64,000 nt of DNA from the NCBI GenBank assembly GCA_947502645.1, contig CANNAD010000001.1, positions 1,116,001 through 1,180,000 of the forward strand, in the 5' to 3' direction. Positions 44,501 to 53,025 of the stretch are shown piece by piece (positions within the stretch are counted from its first letter, which is position 1; each line of letters starts with the position of its first letter). The notes beneath the pieces were generated by a model. That model had not been told where the DNA came from. It saw nothing but the letters and a program-made list of their open reading frames with translations, and ran no database searches. The translations under genes and the position numbers were made by a program. The stretch is from an uncultured Micrococcaceae bacterium. Its GTDB lineage: Bacteria > Actinomycetota > Actinomycetes > Actinomycetales > Micrococcaceae.

Positions 44501-44709
44501 CGGGTGATCTGACGCTGACATGGAAGGGACTGGAAGCAGGCTCATACGTTGGACGTGTCACCTACGAGGGCTCCGATCAGGCAACATTCGTGACCGTTGT
44601 GGTGGATGGTACCTCCGGTCTTCCGGCGCTTGAGCTTCCGGAGCTGGATCCGACGGACAAGCTGCCCACGGGTCCGCGGGAATCAATCACACCAACCTCG
44701 GGTGTCTAG
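41557..44709 (+). CDS. secreted subtilisin-family (S8) serine protease with PA domain
   Basis: Large extracellular protease of 1050 residues. GTG 41557 gives a Sec signal peptide (about 1-45: GLRKAVVLAAGIPLLFGSVTAAPAAVG). Next is an I9 propeptide (DGRYIVVLKAEPVATYDG to VLMVAPDT). The catalytic domain has Asp201 (GIIDTGYSP), His300 (GSHGTHTAS) and Ser625 (SGTSMASPHVAGL), with a PA domain inserted between His and Ser (AGKVVVCDRGVIARADKSAEVARAGGIGMILVN). Behind it are an Fn3-like domain (about 725-830) and a pre-peptidase C-terminal-type domain. There is no cell-wall anchor, so it is probably released. It follows the mobile-element patch and is convergent with lysC. Confidence 0.93.
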   Translation: MKDPGKSTKQGSGLRKAVVLAAGIPLLFGSVTAAPAAVGAPAGNSAVTQQKAPHVNPKDYPDGRYIVVLKAEPVATYDGGVAGIAATKPSKGKKLDADAKNVQKYQKHLTKQQEKVANSKDVTIETSFTAAVNGFSAELTSEKAVELAKHPSVLMVAPDTENAPTYSSMDYLGLPGGQGAWKKEFDGRKNAGKGVVVGIIDTGYSPDNPFFKGKKVKPLKGNQQPKVGQPYLNSDGDIAMLKADGETFIGQCQVGEDFDGSACNSKVLSAQYFADTFVEYVPEESRAPQERLSPIDVGSHGTHTASTAAGNANVEQTIGERSFGNSSGVAPEAKLSIYKTCWEDTDPNTGGCYSSATIAAVNAAILDGVDVLNYSISGTTSTTTDPVSLAFLSATSAGIFVAASGGNSGPTASTVNHGAPWVTTVAASTFSHALQGTAEFSDGSKFRGASIMAGSVPESPVSLSTDLDMEGADGSLCEANTLDPEKTAGKVVVCDRGVIARADKSAEVARAGGIGMILVNLTDSSMDADQHSIPTVHVNAPQSLALKEKVATNPDITVSLIPEDTTGDPLPPVPQVAGFSSRGPLEAVESDLLKPDISAPGVAVLAGVSPIGADGENFGFMSGTSMASPHVAGLGALILGSQPTWSPAVVKSAMMTTAGDLVKADGTKDRDLFATGAGEIQPADVMAPGLVYDAGVNDYLKFIQGTGVDLGIPDLGSTAPRDMNVPSFALGNLAGKITVTRTVTALNPGIYRATADVPGVNVTVTPSVLNFTSAGEKRTFKVTFENNSAALGEFAMGSLAWQGAGKTVTSPIAVRPQAIVAPDNAAFSGGSDGSGTISVKSGTNAPIDVALEGLSKADSTDIALVPGPVAFESNEANQLKQVTVPEGSPLAKFSLLSSDDAADFDLFIINPQGQLQQVATASASESVTIENPIPGTYTLVANLYASPNGVKTAASLDAAILGADEGNATVSPDPLTLSNGESGDLTLTWKGLEAGSYVGRVTYEGSDQATFVTVVVDGTSGLPALELPELDPTDKLPTGPRESITPTSGV

Positions 44710-44726
44710 TTCCTGAAAGTACGCAG

Positions 44727-44768
44727 AACTGAGAGTGGCCGGTGCAAAAGCACCGGCCACTCTCAGTT
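44727..44768. terminator. bidirectional terminator between subtilase and lysC
   Basis: Perfect 19-bp stem: AACTGAGAGTGGCCGGTGC, loop AAAA, then its reverse complement. It lies 17 bp after the subtilase stop and 7 bp before the lysC stop on the other strand, so it serves both genes. Confidence 0.85.
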
Positions 44769-44775
44769 CAAGGAA

Positions 44776-46098
44776 CTAGCGACCCGTGCCGCCATAAACG
44801 GTTGCTTCGGATTCCGCATCGAGGTCGAATGCCCGGTGGACAGCACGCACGGCATCGTCGAGCTTCTCTTCCGCGGTAACCACCGAAATGCGGATTTCCG
44901 ACGTCGAAATCAAGTCGATATTCACACCGGCATCGCTCAACGCCTTGAAGAAGCGTGCTGAAACCCCCGGGTTGGAACGCATTCCGGCCCCGATAAGGGA
45001 GAGTTTCCCCACGTGCTCGTTGTACTCAATGGACTCAAAGCCGACGGCGGGCTGAGCCGCTTTCAACGCGGCGAGGGCTTCCTTCCCATCAACGATCGGC
45101 AAAGTGAAGGAAATGTCCGTCCGGCCCGATCCGTGCGTCGAAATATTCTGCACGATCATGTCGATGTTGGCGTGCGCGACCGCCATGATGTTGAAGATTT
45201 CAGCGGCCTTGCCGGGAATGTCCGGAACACCGATGACGGTGACCTTCGCTTCCGAACGGTCATGTGCAACTCCGGAAATGATGGGCTGTTCCAAGGGTGC
45301 TCCCTCTTGAATGGTGATGGAATTCTCTGGGTCCGGCATGACCCACGTGCCTTCGTTACGGGTGAACGACGAACGGACATGCAGCGGCACCCCAAAGCGG
45401 CGGGCGTACTCCACGCACCGCAGATGCAGGATCTTGGCACCAGACGCGGCGAGCTCCAACATTTCCTCACTTGAGATGAGGTCGATCTTCCGGGCCGCCG
45501 GGACCACTCGGGGATCCGCTGTGTACACGCCGTCGACGTCGGTATAGATCTCGCAGACATCAGCGCCCAGCGCAGCCGCGAGGGCAACCGCCGTCGTATC
45601 CGAACCACCGCGCCCAAGCGTTGTGATGTCCTGACTGTCCCGGCTCATCCCTTGGAAGCCAGCAACAATAGCGACGTCGCCGCGTTCGATGGCTGTGCGA
45701 ATACGGTGCGGCGAAACGTCGATGATGCGGGCGCGGCCGTGAATTGAATCCGTGAACATGCCAGCCTGGCTGCCCGTGAACGACTGCGCCGACGCTCCGC
45801 GGCGGTGGAGGGCCATGGCCAGAAGGGCCATCGAAATTCGTTCGCCGGCACTGAGCAACATGTCCATCTCGCGGGCGCTGGAGCCCAGCGCGTCAACGTC
45901 CGGTGACGCGTCATCTGCGTATGAGGTGACCTGCTCGGCGAGGTCCAGCAGCTCATCGGTGCTGTCGCCCATGGCAGAGACCACAACAACCACTTGATGT
46001 CCTGCAGCCTGTGTGTCCACAATGCGGGTCGCGACGCGTTTGATCCCCTCGGCGTCGGACACTGAGGAACCACCGAACTTCTGAACAATCAAACTCAT
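44776..46098 (-). CDS. lysC: aspartate kinase
   Basis: Phosphorylates aspartate, the first step toward lysine, threonine, methionine and diaminopimelate for the cell wall. The 440-residue protein has [19 protein letters not shown] at the N-terminus, [51 protein letters not shown] in the kinase domain, and two C-terminal ACT domains for feedback control ([21 protein letters not shown] and [42 protein letters not shown]). The usual partner asd is not next to it here. It is downstream of recR with a 184-bp gap. Confidence 0.96.
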   Translation of the reverse strand: MSLIVQKFGGSSVSDAEGIKRVATRIVDTQAAGHQVVVVVSAMGDSTDELLDLAEQVTSYADDASPDVDALGSSAREMDMLLSAGERISMALLAMALHRRGASAQSFTGSQAGMFTDSIHGRARIIDVSPHRIRTAIERGDVAIVAGFQGMSRDSQDITTLGRGGSDTTAVALAAALGADVCEIYTDVDGVYTADPRVVPAARKIDLISSEEMLELAASGAKILHLRCVEYARRFGVPLHVRSSFTRNEGTWVMPDPENSITIQEGAPLEQPIISGVAHDRSEAKVTVIGVPDIPGKAAEIFNIMAVAHANIDMIVQNISTHGSGRTDISFTLPIVDGKEALAALKAAQPAVGFESIEYNEHVGKLSLIGAGMRSNPGVSARFFKALSDAGVNIDLISTSEIRISVVTAEEKLDDAVRAVHRAFDLDAESEATVYGGTGR

Positions 46099-46282
46099 GC
46101 GTGCACACCCGCCGTCATTTTCACTGACACCGCCTACCGAAGGGCACGGAGCGGCCTAAAGCCAGCTTAGATCCATGAAACGAAGGGTGCGCAACTGTGT
46201 CAGAGGATGACGAGTCATTGTTGCTGCAATTCTTGTCCCCGTCACACGGCTCTACCGGTAGGGCGGCCGTCCCTGCACCGCG

Positions 46283-46879
46283 TTAACTGAGAGTTCGACG
46301 ACCCTCGAAAGCCCGCCCGAGCGTGACTTCATCCGCGTACTCCAGATCTCCGCCAACAGGGAGGCCAGAAGCCAGCCGGGTGACCTTGATCCCGATGGTC
46401 TGCAGCATCCGCACCAAGTAGGTGGCTGTTGCTTCACCTTCAAGGTTTGGGTCCGTGGCGATGATGATTTCCTGTATCTGATCATCGGACAGGCGGCTGA
46501 GCAGCTCGCGGATCCTCAGCTGATCCGGGCCGATCCCCGCGATCGGATTGATGGCGCCGCCGAGCACGTGATAACGGCCACGGAATGAGCGCGTTCGCTC
46601 CACAGCCATGACGTCCTTGGATTCCTCAACAACGCAGATAATGGACGGGTCCCGGCGTTGGTCGCGGCAGATGTTGCAGGTTTCCTGTTCGGTGATATTT
46701 CCGCAGACACTGCAGAACTTCACCCGTTCCTTGACGGTGTTGATGGCGTCGGAGAGACGTTTCATGTCCTCCCCCTCGGCCTCAAGGATGTAAAACGCAA
46801 TGCGTTGAGCGGATTTGGGCCCGACGCCGGGCAGCCTGCCCAATTCGTCGATCAGCTCCTGAACGGCACCCTCGTACAC
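46283..46879 (-). CDS. recR: recombination mediator protein RecR
   Basis: Works with RecO (and RecF) to load RecA at gaps during repair. The 198-residue protein has the helix-hairpin-helix region [24 protein letters not shown], a four-Cys zinc finger ([16 protein letters not shown]), a Toprim domain ([15 protein letters not shown] to [21 protein letters not shown]) and the closing Walker B-like tail. The length is standard. It follows dnaX by 50 bp on the same strand, the common dnaX-recR order. Confidence 0.96.
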   Translation of the reverse strand: MYEGAVQELIDELGRLPGVGPKSAQRIAFYILEAEGEDMKRLSDAINTVKERVKFCSVCGNITEQETCNICRDQRRDPSIICVVEESKDVMAVERTRSFRGRYHVLGGAINPIAGIGPDQLRIRELLSRLSDDQIQEIIIATDPNLEGEATATYLVRMLQTIGIKVTRLASGLPVGGDLEYADEVTLGRAFEGRRTLS

Positions 46880-46929
46880 GCGACCTCATCTGCTTTGCTT
46901 GGTGGTTTTTCTGGGCCGCATTCCAGCGG

Positions 46930-49167
46930 CTATATTGCGTCGAGACTGCGTTCCTCGACGAGCCTACCGTTCAAGATTCGCTCAATCGCGGCGCGACCCA
47001 CGAGGCCTGACTCCTCGATGGTTTCGTCGTCGGCGCTCGGAACGTCCTCAACGTACGCCAAGTCTACTTTGTGTGAGCTGTGCCCGGCGCGGGCTGGCTC
47101 CTCGGCTCGGGCAGCTGCGGCTTCGTTGAGCATGCGCTGATAGCGGCTGAGCGGTTTGTTGCTGTCCGGTTGCTCACGCTCTTGATCCTGCGTATGTGCG
47201 GGTGCGGGTGCGCGCTCGGACTCTCGTCTGGTCTCGGGCTCGGGCTCGGTCTCGGGCTCGCGCTCCCGTGCGGGAGGCTCCTGGGCTTCGTACTCTTCCT
47301 CCTGCGGGGGTTCCTGCATGGCCCATGAATCGTCTTCCTGCGCGGGAGCTGCAGGAGTTTTCGACGGTGGCGGAGCCCAGATTTCGCTCCTGGGTTCCTC
47401 GGCCGGCGTGCCCCTAGCCGGCGCTGGCCGGCTAGGGGCTTTTGGGGCCGGTTCACCTGCTGCCGCGGAGGCGTCATGCAGTGGGTTGATCTGGACTTGC
47501 AGGCCAAGAACCTGATTGATTGCCTGACTCAGGTTATCCAGGTGGTTGGACCTGTTGAACCCAATGGCGTTGCCGGGGCTCTTGAATGCCAACTCGAGGG
47601 TGGATCCGTCGAAGGAACGCGGCGTTGCTTCGTTGACCACCACCATCCAGGTGGCCCGCTTGATACCTGCCAGCGTTTCCATGATTTCTGGCCAGGCTCG
47701 GCGGATCATCTCTACCTGCCCGCCGGAAGGGGCCGCAGCACCAACTTCCGGGGCGGTGTCGTCAGCCTGCGGGGCTGCGGCATCAACGGCTGGGGGAGTG
47801 GCTGGGGCCGTAGGTGCCGGCGTTGAGGAGGCCGGCACCTCAGAAGCTGGAGCTGCAGGAGACTCTGAAGCGGGAGCCCAGGCAGCAGGAGTCCCGGTGG
47901 CGGACGGCTCCGGTGTTTCGCGGGACGGAATCGCTGTCTCGGGTTCGGGGGCCCGTGGCGTCTCTACCGGCGCTGGAGCTGCCGGTGCGGCGTCTGCGGG
48001 TGTGGCATAGCTGAGCCTGCGCTCAATCCGGTCCACGCGGGCTGTGACGCCGCGCTCGCTCTGGTCTGCGGCCGGCAACAGGATTCTTGCGCACAATAGT
48101 TCCAGGTGCAGCCGGGGCGACGTCGCTCCTGTCATCTCGGTCAATGCCGTATTGGTGACGTCTGCCGCGCGCGAGAGTTCACCTGCTCCGAGCTGACTGG
48201 CCTGCGTCTGTAGCCGCGCAAGCTGGTCCGCGGGGATTCCACGCAGTACTGCTGCCGCGCTCTCGGGCATGGCGTTGATGATGATCAGGTCCCGGAAGCG
48301 TTCCAGGAGGTCTTCCACGAACCGGCGCGGATCATGCCCGGTCTGAATGACGCGGTCCACCGCGCCGAATACGGTTGCCGCATCCGCTGCTGCAACAGCC
48401 TCCACGACGTCGTCGAGCAATGATGCATGGGTATACCCGAGCAGTGACACGGCCAGCTCGTAATCCAGGCCCTGCTCGCCAGCGCCTGCCATCAGCTGGT
48501 CCAGCACGGACAGGGAATCGCGCACCGACCCGCCGCCAGCACGCACAACGAGGGACAGGACGCCGGGGGCTACCGGAACGTTTTCCTGTTGGCACAGGCT
48601 TTCCAGATAGCCCATCAACGGTTCCGGCGGTACGAGACGGAACGGATAGTGGTGGGTCCGTGAACGGATGGTGCCGATCACTTTGTCCGGTTCCGTGGTC
48701 GCGAAGATGAACTTGATGTGTTCCGGTGGCTCTTCCACGATCTTCAACAAGGCGTTAAACCCTGCCGAGGTGACCATATGGGCCTCGTCGATGATGAAGA
48801 TCTTGTAGCGGTCCCGCACCGGCGCGAACGTGGCGCGCTCGCGAAGGTCCCTTGCATCATCCACGCCTCCATGACTGGCGGCGTCGATCTCGATGACGTC
48901 CAGGCTGCCCGATCCTCCGCGCGCCAACTCAACGCAGCTTGGACAGTGGCCGCACGGCGTGGCAGTGGGCCCCTCTGCACAGTTCAGGCAGCGGGCCAGG
49001 ATGCGTGCCGACGTGGTTTTCCCGCAACCCCGCGGACCGGAAAAGAGGTACGCGTGGTTGACGCGGTCCTTCCGGAGGGCGGTCATGAGCGGTTCGGTAA
49101 CGTGTTCCTGCCCGATAACATCCGCGAAAGTCTCTGGGCGATATCTACGGTAAAGGGCTGTACTCAC
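46930..49167 (-). CDS. dnaX: DNA polymerase III subunits gamma/tau
   Basis: Clamp-loader ATPase of the replicase. GTG 49167 gives 745 residues starting STALYRRYRPETFADVIGQEHV; a longer frame is open to 49209. It has Walker A SGPRGCGKTTSARIL, the zinc-binding Cys set (CLNCAEGPTATPCGHCPSC), Walker B IFIIDEAHMVT, the SRC-like sensor in TTEPDKVIGTIRSRTHHYPF, and the three AAA+ domains up to about 370. A long Pro/Ala/Glu linker interrupted by the tau segment QVEMIRRAWPEIMETLAGIKRATWMVVVNEATP follows. No slippery frameshift run is obvious, so a short gamma form is not predicted. The SRP RNA lies just upstream. Confidence 0.95.
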   Translation of the reverse strand: MSTALYRRYRPETFADVIGQEHVTEPLMTALRKDRVNHAYLFSGPRGCGKTTSARILARCLNCAEGPTATPCGHCPSCVELARGGSGSLDVIEIDAASHGGVDDARDLRERATFAPVRDRYKIFIIDEAHMVTSAGFNALLKIVEEPPEHIKFIFATTEPDKVIGTIRSRTHHYPFRLVPPEPLMGYLESLCQQENVPVAPGVLSLVVRAGGGSVRDSLSVLDQLMAGAGEQGLDYELAVSLLGYTHASLLDDVVEAVAAADAATVFGAVDRVIQTGHDPRRFVEDLLERFRDLIIINAMPESAAAVLRGIPADQLARLQTQASQLGAGELSRAADVTNTALTEMTGATSPRLHLELLCARILLPAADQSERGVTARVDRIERRLSYATPADAAPAAPAPVETPRAPEPETAIPSRETPEPSATGTPAAWAPASESPAAPASEVPASSTPAPTAPATPPAVDAAAPQADDTAPEVGAAAPSGGQVEMIRRAWPEIMETLAGIKRATWMVVVNEATPRSFDGSTLELAFKSPGNAIGFNRSNHLDNLSQAINQVLGLQVQINPLHDASAAAGEPAPKAPSRPAPARGTPAEEPRSEIWAPPPSKTPAAPAQEDDSWAMQEPPQEEEYEAQEPPAREREPETEPEPETRRESERAPAPAHTQDQEREQPDSNKPLSRYQRMLNEAAAARAEEPARAGHSSHKVDLAYVEDVPSADDETIEESGLVGRAAIERILNGRLVEERSLDAI

Positions 49168-49271
49168 GATAAGAACCCTAACGGTTGGCACCGACGTTTT
49201 GCATCCCACAGTGGGTGCTGTGGAGTAAAGGACGGCGCGGGCGCGGCGACCGCAATCTCAAGACATTGAAA

Positions 49272-49358
49272 GACCCCCCGTGCACCTGCCAGAGCCTACT
49301 TACCCTTGCTACCTTCCGGTCCTGGGGGAGTTCGCAGGATGACACCACACGAGGGGCC
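49272..49358 (-). ncRNA. ffs: signal recognition particle RNA, small bacterial (4.5S) type
   Basis: The minus strand carries the conserved SRP helix 8 core GGACCGGAAGGTAGCAAGGG with flanking paired arms: 5' CCCCCAGGACCGG and the far 3' GGGGGGTC pairing with GGCCCC. The GGAA tetraloop is intact. The ends are estimated from pairing of the terminal stems and may be off by several bases. It lies immediately upstream of dnaX, the usual place in actinobacteria. Confidence 0.88.
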
Positions 49359-49368
49359 GTCATCTACC

Positions 49369-49881
49369 TTACCTGAAATTTTCACGCCTCGCGGATGCCC
49401 TGTTGAGCGCGAATGACAACACAAAAGCCAGGACCGCCATGCCGAAAAGAATGAACTTCCCCGTGGTCAGGAAACTGGCCAACGCGGCCGCAGAGACGCC
49501 GTCGTTCGTGCTGAAAGCTGCCTCAAGCGCAAAGTTCTCGCTGATGTCCACAACGGCGTAGGCGATGGCCACCAGGTAAAACACCCATTGGAGGGGGCTC
49601 CCGCCAGCGAAGCGGCGCACCAGCAGGATGATCAACGCAGCAAAAGCCACCGGGAAGATCAGGTACCAGAAATAGTGAACGCTCTGGTATCGCTCCATCG
49701 TTTCGTCGGTCATCAGTGCAGCAATGACGTCGATGTAGGTTTGGTCGTAGCCGCCGAACACCGTGTTCGGCAGCTGTATCCCGACGGCTCGTTCCGCGGA
49801 CTGCAGTTGCAGCCAGCCCAATGCCAGGGTCGCCACCGAGACGACGGCGGCAATAATGATTGCCCAAGTACCTTTTTTCAT
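49369..49881 (-). CDS. four-helix membrane protein, unknown
   Basis: A 170-residue membrane protein with four hydrophobic helices (WAIIIAAVVSVATLALGWLQL, YLIFPVAFAALIILLVRRF, WVFYLVAIAYAVVDISENFALEAAF and FILFGMAVLAFVLSFAL). A soluble loop after helix 1 carries GGYDQTYIDVIAALMTDETMERYQSVHYFWY. The family is not known to me. The start ATG 49881 has GGAGGTTGATCC upstream. It is followed by the SRP RNA and preceded by another membrane protein gene on the same strand with a 30-bp gap, so the two probably form an operon. Confidence 0.72.
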   Translation of the reverse strand: MKKGTWAIIIAAVVSVATLALGWLQLQSAERAVGIQLPNTVFGGYDQTYIDVIAALMTDETMERYQSVHYFWYLIFPVAFAALIILLVRRFAGGSPLQWVFYLVAIAYAVVDISENFALEAAFSTNDGVSAAALASFLTTGKFILFGMAVLAFVLSFALNRASARRENFR

Positions 49882-49911
49882 GGATCAACCTCCATATATA
49901 AGAGTGTCCGG

Positions 49912-50490
49912 TCAGGTCTGATGCTGGTCCGATTCTGTGGCCTCCGGCTTACCCGGGGACCACGCTGCGAGGCACAGTCCTGCGATCAGGGAGCCAATGG
50001 CGCCAGCGGCCATATCCCCGATCGTGTCGAGGTAGCCGACATGGATCGAGGAGCTGATGAAAGTGTGGCCAAACCATTCGACGAATTCCCACAGAACCGC
50101 GACGCTCAATCCGAACGCGAACGTCAGCACGATCAGGCGGGTGGCATGGCGAACATCGCCCCGGCGGTGCCTCAGTCGCATGACCACGTGCGCCCGCGAC
50201 AGGAGGAAGCATGCCATCGCCGCACAGGCCCCGGTGCTGAGCAGGTGGACGGGGATGTCCCACCAGCTGATGTTCGCGTACCAACCCAGAACACCGCTCC
50301 AGGCTGCCACTAGGACCGTCACCGCGAAGGCCAGGTCAAACGGTCCGGGAACGTGCGCGAACCGTGGCACCAAGAGTAGCCCGGCGACGGCGGCAAAGAG
50401 GGCTATCTCGGGGATGCCCCACCAGATCGCCGCTGCCACGCAGCTCAGCAGGGCAGCTGCCCGCACCAGGTCCGCAAATTTTTGAGTCAC
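49912..50490 (-). CDS. DUF2238/YjdF-like membrane protein
   Basis: A 192-residue membrane protein with five or six helices. The C-terminal WEFVEWFGHTFI...GYLDTIGDMAAGAIGSLIAG recalls the DUF2238/YjdF family, where Glu and Asp residues in helices are conserved. GTG 50490 is preferred, because the extra 36 residues of the longer frame (to 50598) are polar and unlike coding sequence. The function is unknown. It is divergent from the tRNA-Ser gene. Confidence 0.65.
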   Translation of the reverse strand: MTQKFADLVRAAALLSCVAAAIWWGIPEIALFAAVAGLLLVPRFAHVPGPFDLAFAVTVLVAAWSGVLGWYANISWWDIPVHLLSTGACAAMACFLLSRAHVVMRLRHRRGDVRHATRLIVLTFAFGLSVAVLWEFVEWFGHTFISSSIHVGYLDTIGDMAAGAIGSLIAGLCLAAWSPGKPEATESDQHQT

Positions 50491-50636
50491 ACCTGGACCA
50501 TAAGCGGGCTGAAGATGCGAAGGCAACCGAGCAATCCATGGGTCTAGTGGGAGCGAGAATGCATGACGCGATGAACGCGATTCGGTATCTGGCACCATGT
50601 TCGGTAGTCTTGTGTCTGCTCTTATTGAGCAAAGCT

Positions 50637-50724
50637 GGAGGATTCGCCTAGCGGCCTATGGCGCACGCCTGGAACGCGTGTTGGGTTCACGCCCTCGGGG
50701 GTTCAAATCCCCCATCCTCCGCCA
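50637..50724 (+). tRNA. tRNA-Ser (anticodon GGA)
   Basis: An 88-nt cloverleaf with acceptor stem GGAGGAT/ATCCTCC, D loop with TAGCGGCC, anticodon stem-loop CACGCCTGGAACGCGTG giving GGA, a long class II variable arm, the T arm GGGGGTTCAAATCCCCC and an encoded 3' GCCA end. A terminator hairpin follows. Confidence 0.96.
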
Positions 50725-50730
50725 GCGGAG

Positions 50731-50766
50731 AAGCTCCATCGACCACGGGTCGGTGGAGCTTTTTCT
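50731..50766 (+). terminator. rho-independent terminator after tRNA-Ser
   Basis: AAGCTCCATCGACC, loop ACG, then GGTCGGTGGAGCTT with one G-T pair and a following TTTTCTT run. It starts 7 bp after the tRNA. Confidence 0.85.
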
Positions 50767-50775
50767 TGTCTGCGG

Positions 50776-51690
50776 TCAGGGGTCTCCGGGGTCTCCGGCA
50801 ATACGAGCGTGACGCCGCAGGGCGGCGGCCTCACTGGGCCCCTGTGGTCCGAGCCCCAGCTTGATCAGGCCCAGCACCAGCAGGACCGCAGGCTTAACCG
50901 GCAAACGGACAGGGCCAAGGCGAGGAACGTCCAAACCGAGCATGTCCCGTTGCCAAGGCTCCAGAGTGACGACGGCGCCAGCGAACAACACCCTGTAACC
51001 AAGCCGCTGGGACCGGGGCAATGGTGGTCGTCTGATGAAACCGATAACATCCCGAACCTGCTCGCTACCCGTGAGCTCAGGACGAAATTCCTCCAGCTGC
51101 GCCCGTAGCTCCGCTTCCGTCCGCGGCGGGTTCTCGACCCGCATCAGCTCACCGGCCCGCGCCCATTCCGCCACATATTGGTCTGGGCCACCCGGGATGC
51201 CGAATCCGTATTCAACGTGAGCAGTAAGGAAGGCGTCTGTGAACGCGAGATGGACCCAGCGGAGCAGGTTCGGGTCATTGGCCGAATACTGCCGGATCTC
51301 TCCGCGGCTGTCCGTGTAGGTCCCGTGCACCTTCTCGTGCAGTTTCAGGACCCAATTGCTACCGCTCCTCGCAGCGTCCGTTGACCCATAGGTCACCGTG
51401 AAAATCCAGCGGATCGTTCCGGCCAGGCGGCCCAGCGGATCAGCCTTGTAACTGGAAAAGTCGTGTACCCCGGCCATGGCGCCAGGGTGCAACGCCTGCA
51501 CCAGCAGTGCACGAATGCCCGCGACGGTGGGCGTCATGGAACTATGGATCGTCCAGGTCGCGGACCCGGGAGGGAAGTACCCGCCGTCGTCGCCCTTCTC
51601 CAGTTCCTGGGTCCACTCCGGCGGGGCGTCACCAGTGCCGGAGAACGTGTTGCGCAGTTCAGTGCGGAATCGCGAGAGCAATGAAACCAT
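50776..51690 (-). CDS. DUF2236 / MpaB-like oxygenase family protein
   Basis: A 304-residue protein of the DUF2236 family, related to the latex-clearing protein and to fungal MpaB. Family features include LLVQALHPGAMAGVHDFSSY, IRWIFTVTYGS, the His-bearing LLRWVHLAFTDAFLTAHVEYG, and helical YRVLFAGAVVTLEPWQRDMLGL. The conserved His residues are candidates for binding heme. The substrate is unknown. It has no signal peptide. The next gene upstream is a HAD phosphatase 35 bp away on the same strand. Confidence 0.85.
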   Translation of the reverse strand: MVSLLSRFRTELRNTFSGTGDAPPEWTQELEKGDDGGYFPPGSATWTIHSSMTPTVAGIRALLVQALHPGAMAGVHDFSSYKADPLGRLAGTIRWIFTVTYGSTDAARSGSNWVLKLHEKVHGTYTDSRGEIRQYSANDPNLLRWVHLAFTDAFLTAHVEYGFGIPGGPDQYVAEWARAGELMRVENPPRTEAELRAQLEEFRPELTGSEQVRDVIGFIRRPPLPRSQRLGYRVLFAGAVVTLEPWQRDMLGLDVPRLGPVRLPVKPAVLLVLGLIKLGLGPQGPSEAAALRRHARIAGDPGDP

Positions 51691-51725
51691 GCCTCCAGTA
51701 TGCGCTCCGCCCCCACTGCGGAAAC

Positions 51726-52625
51726 TCAGCCGACGACGTCGTCGTCGTTCCCCACGGTCCCGGCTGTCATGGCCGTCCAGCGTCGGAGGTAAGCGGCGCC
51801 GGCGTCGTCGTGAATCAGGTCACCGGCGGTCAGGATGCGATACGGCTTCTCCAGGATGCCCTCGGCGGGACGAACATCCACGTGCGCCACCAGGTGACCG
51901 TTGTGGTGAAGCCAGTCGGCCATGGCGTAGTCCGTGCGGGAGTCGCCGACCGTCCTCCACTCCTGCGGAAGGATGCCGTCGTGGGCCAGGAGTTCGACGG
52001 CGCGGCAGGCACCCAGATCCTTGCCGACCCGCACCGACTCGATATCGGTGGCGATGATGTTCGGGTCTATCCGGTAGTCCACGGTGTCATCGGAACCGGG
52101 TTCGTGGTGGTCCAGGCGGGATACGCCGTAACCATACTGGCGCATGAGCTGCAGGACGTCGGCGTCGAACATTTCCTGCTCCGCACGGTAGTCGACGCTC
52201 GCGACCTCCACATGCTGCTCCACCGAAATCATGGCTCGTTTGGTCTCGTCAAAGAACATGTGCGCCTGATATTTGTCCCGGACGAGGTCGCGGACGGCGT
52301 CAGAAAGCTTCTCCGGCATCTTCAGCTCATGGTCAATGGACAACGGCCCTTCGCCCTCGGACGTGAAAGAAAACCAGGTGGAACCCTTCTCGCAGATCGC
52401 ATGAAACGTGAAGCCGTCGGGCACGCCAGCAGCGAGCAGAGGCGTCATGATTTGATCCCGAATAAACGAATCGGACCGGCCCGTATTGAAAATGACAGGC
52501 CACCCCGCCACCGCAATGGACCGCAGACTGTCGATGATTTCGTCCGTCACCCTCCGCGTCTCGGGATTCGCAATCGGTCCATCGACGTCAAGGAGGAGAG
52601 CCATCGCTGGCGTTGAAGAAGACAT
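51726..52625 (-). CDS. HAD-superfamily hydrolase (Cof-like)
   Basis: A 299-residue predicted phosphatase. Motif I is MALLLDVDGPIANPETR with the nucleophile Asp, motif II is VIFNTGRSDSF, and motif IV is RTVGDSRTDYAMADWL, with a large cap domain between them. ATG 52625 is preferred to 52655, which would add a polar leader. In some relatives such genes lie with trehalose or sugar phosphate genes, but here there is no such context, so the substrate is open. Confidence 0.85.
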   Translation of the reverse strand: MSSSTPAMALLLDVDGPIANPETRRVTDEIIDSLRSIAVAGWPVIFNTGRSDSFIRDQIMTPLLAAGVPDGFTFHAICEKGSTWFSFTSEGEGPLSIDHELKMPEKLSDAVRDLVRDKYQAHMFFDETKRAMISVEQHVEVASVDYRAEQEMFDADVLQLMRQYGYGVSRLDHHEPGSDDTVDYRIDPNIIATDIESVRVGKDLGACRAVELLAHDGILPQEWRTVGDSRTDYAMADWLHHNGHLVAHVDVRPAEGILEKPYRILTAGDLIHDDAGAAYLRRWTAMTAGTVGNDDDVVG

Positions 52626-52725
52626 GCCACCATTATGTCCCCGGAGAGTAACCATTTGGCTACGAGTCAGCAGGCACGCCGTGACGCAAATACCAATGGT
52701 GATAAAAGTTATCTACGCTTGAGAA

Positions 52726-53025
52726 GTGATCTTCAAAGCAGTAGGCGACGCCCGCCCGTACCCGGACCATGGCTATGTCACGCCCAAGGACTGGGCGGCC
52801 GTGGCTCCGCGTCAGATGCGCCTGGACGAACTGGTCACCACCAAGACCACCCTGGACCTCGAAGCGCTACTCGCCGAGGACTCCACATTTTTTGGTGACC
52901 TGTTCCCGCACGTCGTGAAGTGGAAGGGAGTCCTCTACCTTGAGGACGGCCTCCACCGCGCTGTGCGTACCGCCCTGCACCAGCGCACCATCCTTCACGC
53001 CCGCGTACTGGACCTCGATGAATGA
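52726..53025 (+). CDS. small conserved actinobacterial protein
   Basis: A 99-residue soluble protein from GTG 52726. It has VTPKDWAAVAPRQMRLDELVTTKTTLDLEALLAEDSTFFGDLFPHVVKWKGVLYLEDGLHRAVRTALHQRTILHARVLDLD. I recognise it as a conserved companion of LytR_C proteins in Micrococcales; some are labelled VapB-like, without evidence I can see. No Shine-Dalgarno precedes the GTG, and a TATCTA -10-like hexamer lies 10-15 bases upstream, so it may be leaderless. It overlaps the LytR_C gene by 8 bases. Confidence 0.75.
   Translation: MIFKAVGDARPYPDHGYVTPKDWAAVAPRQMRLDELVTTKTTLDLEALLAEDSTFFGDLFPHVVKWKGVLYLEDGLHRAVRTALHQRTILHARVLDLDE

Noticed and set aside
47080-48014. Low-complexity repeats in the dnaX linker region
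   Set aside because: These encode the Pro/Ala/Glu linker of the tau subunit and are not independent repeats.
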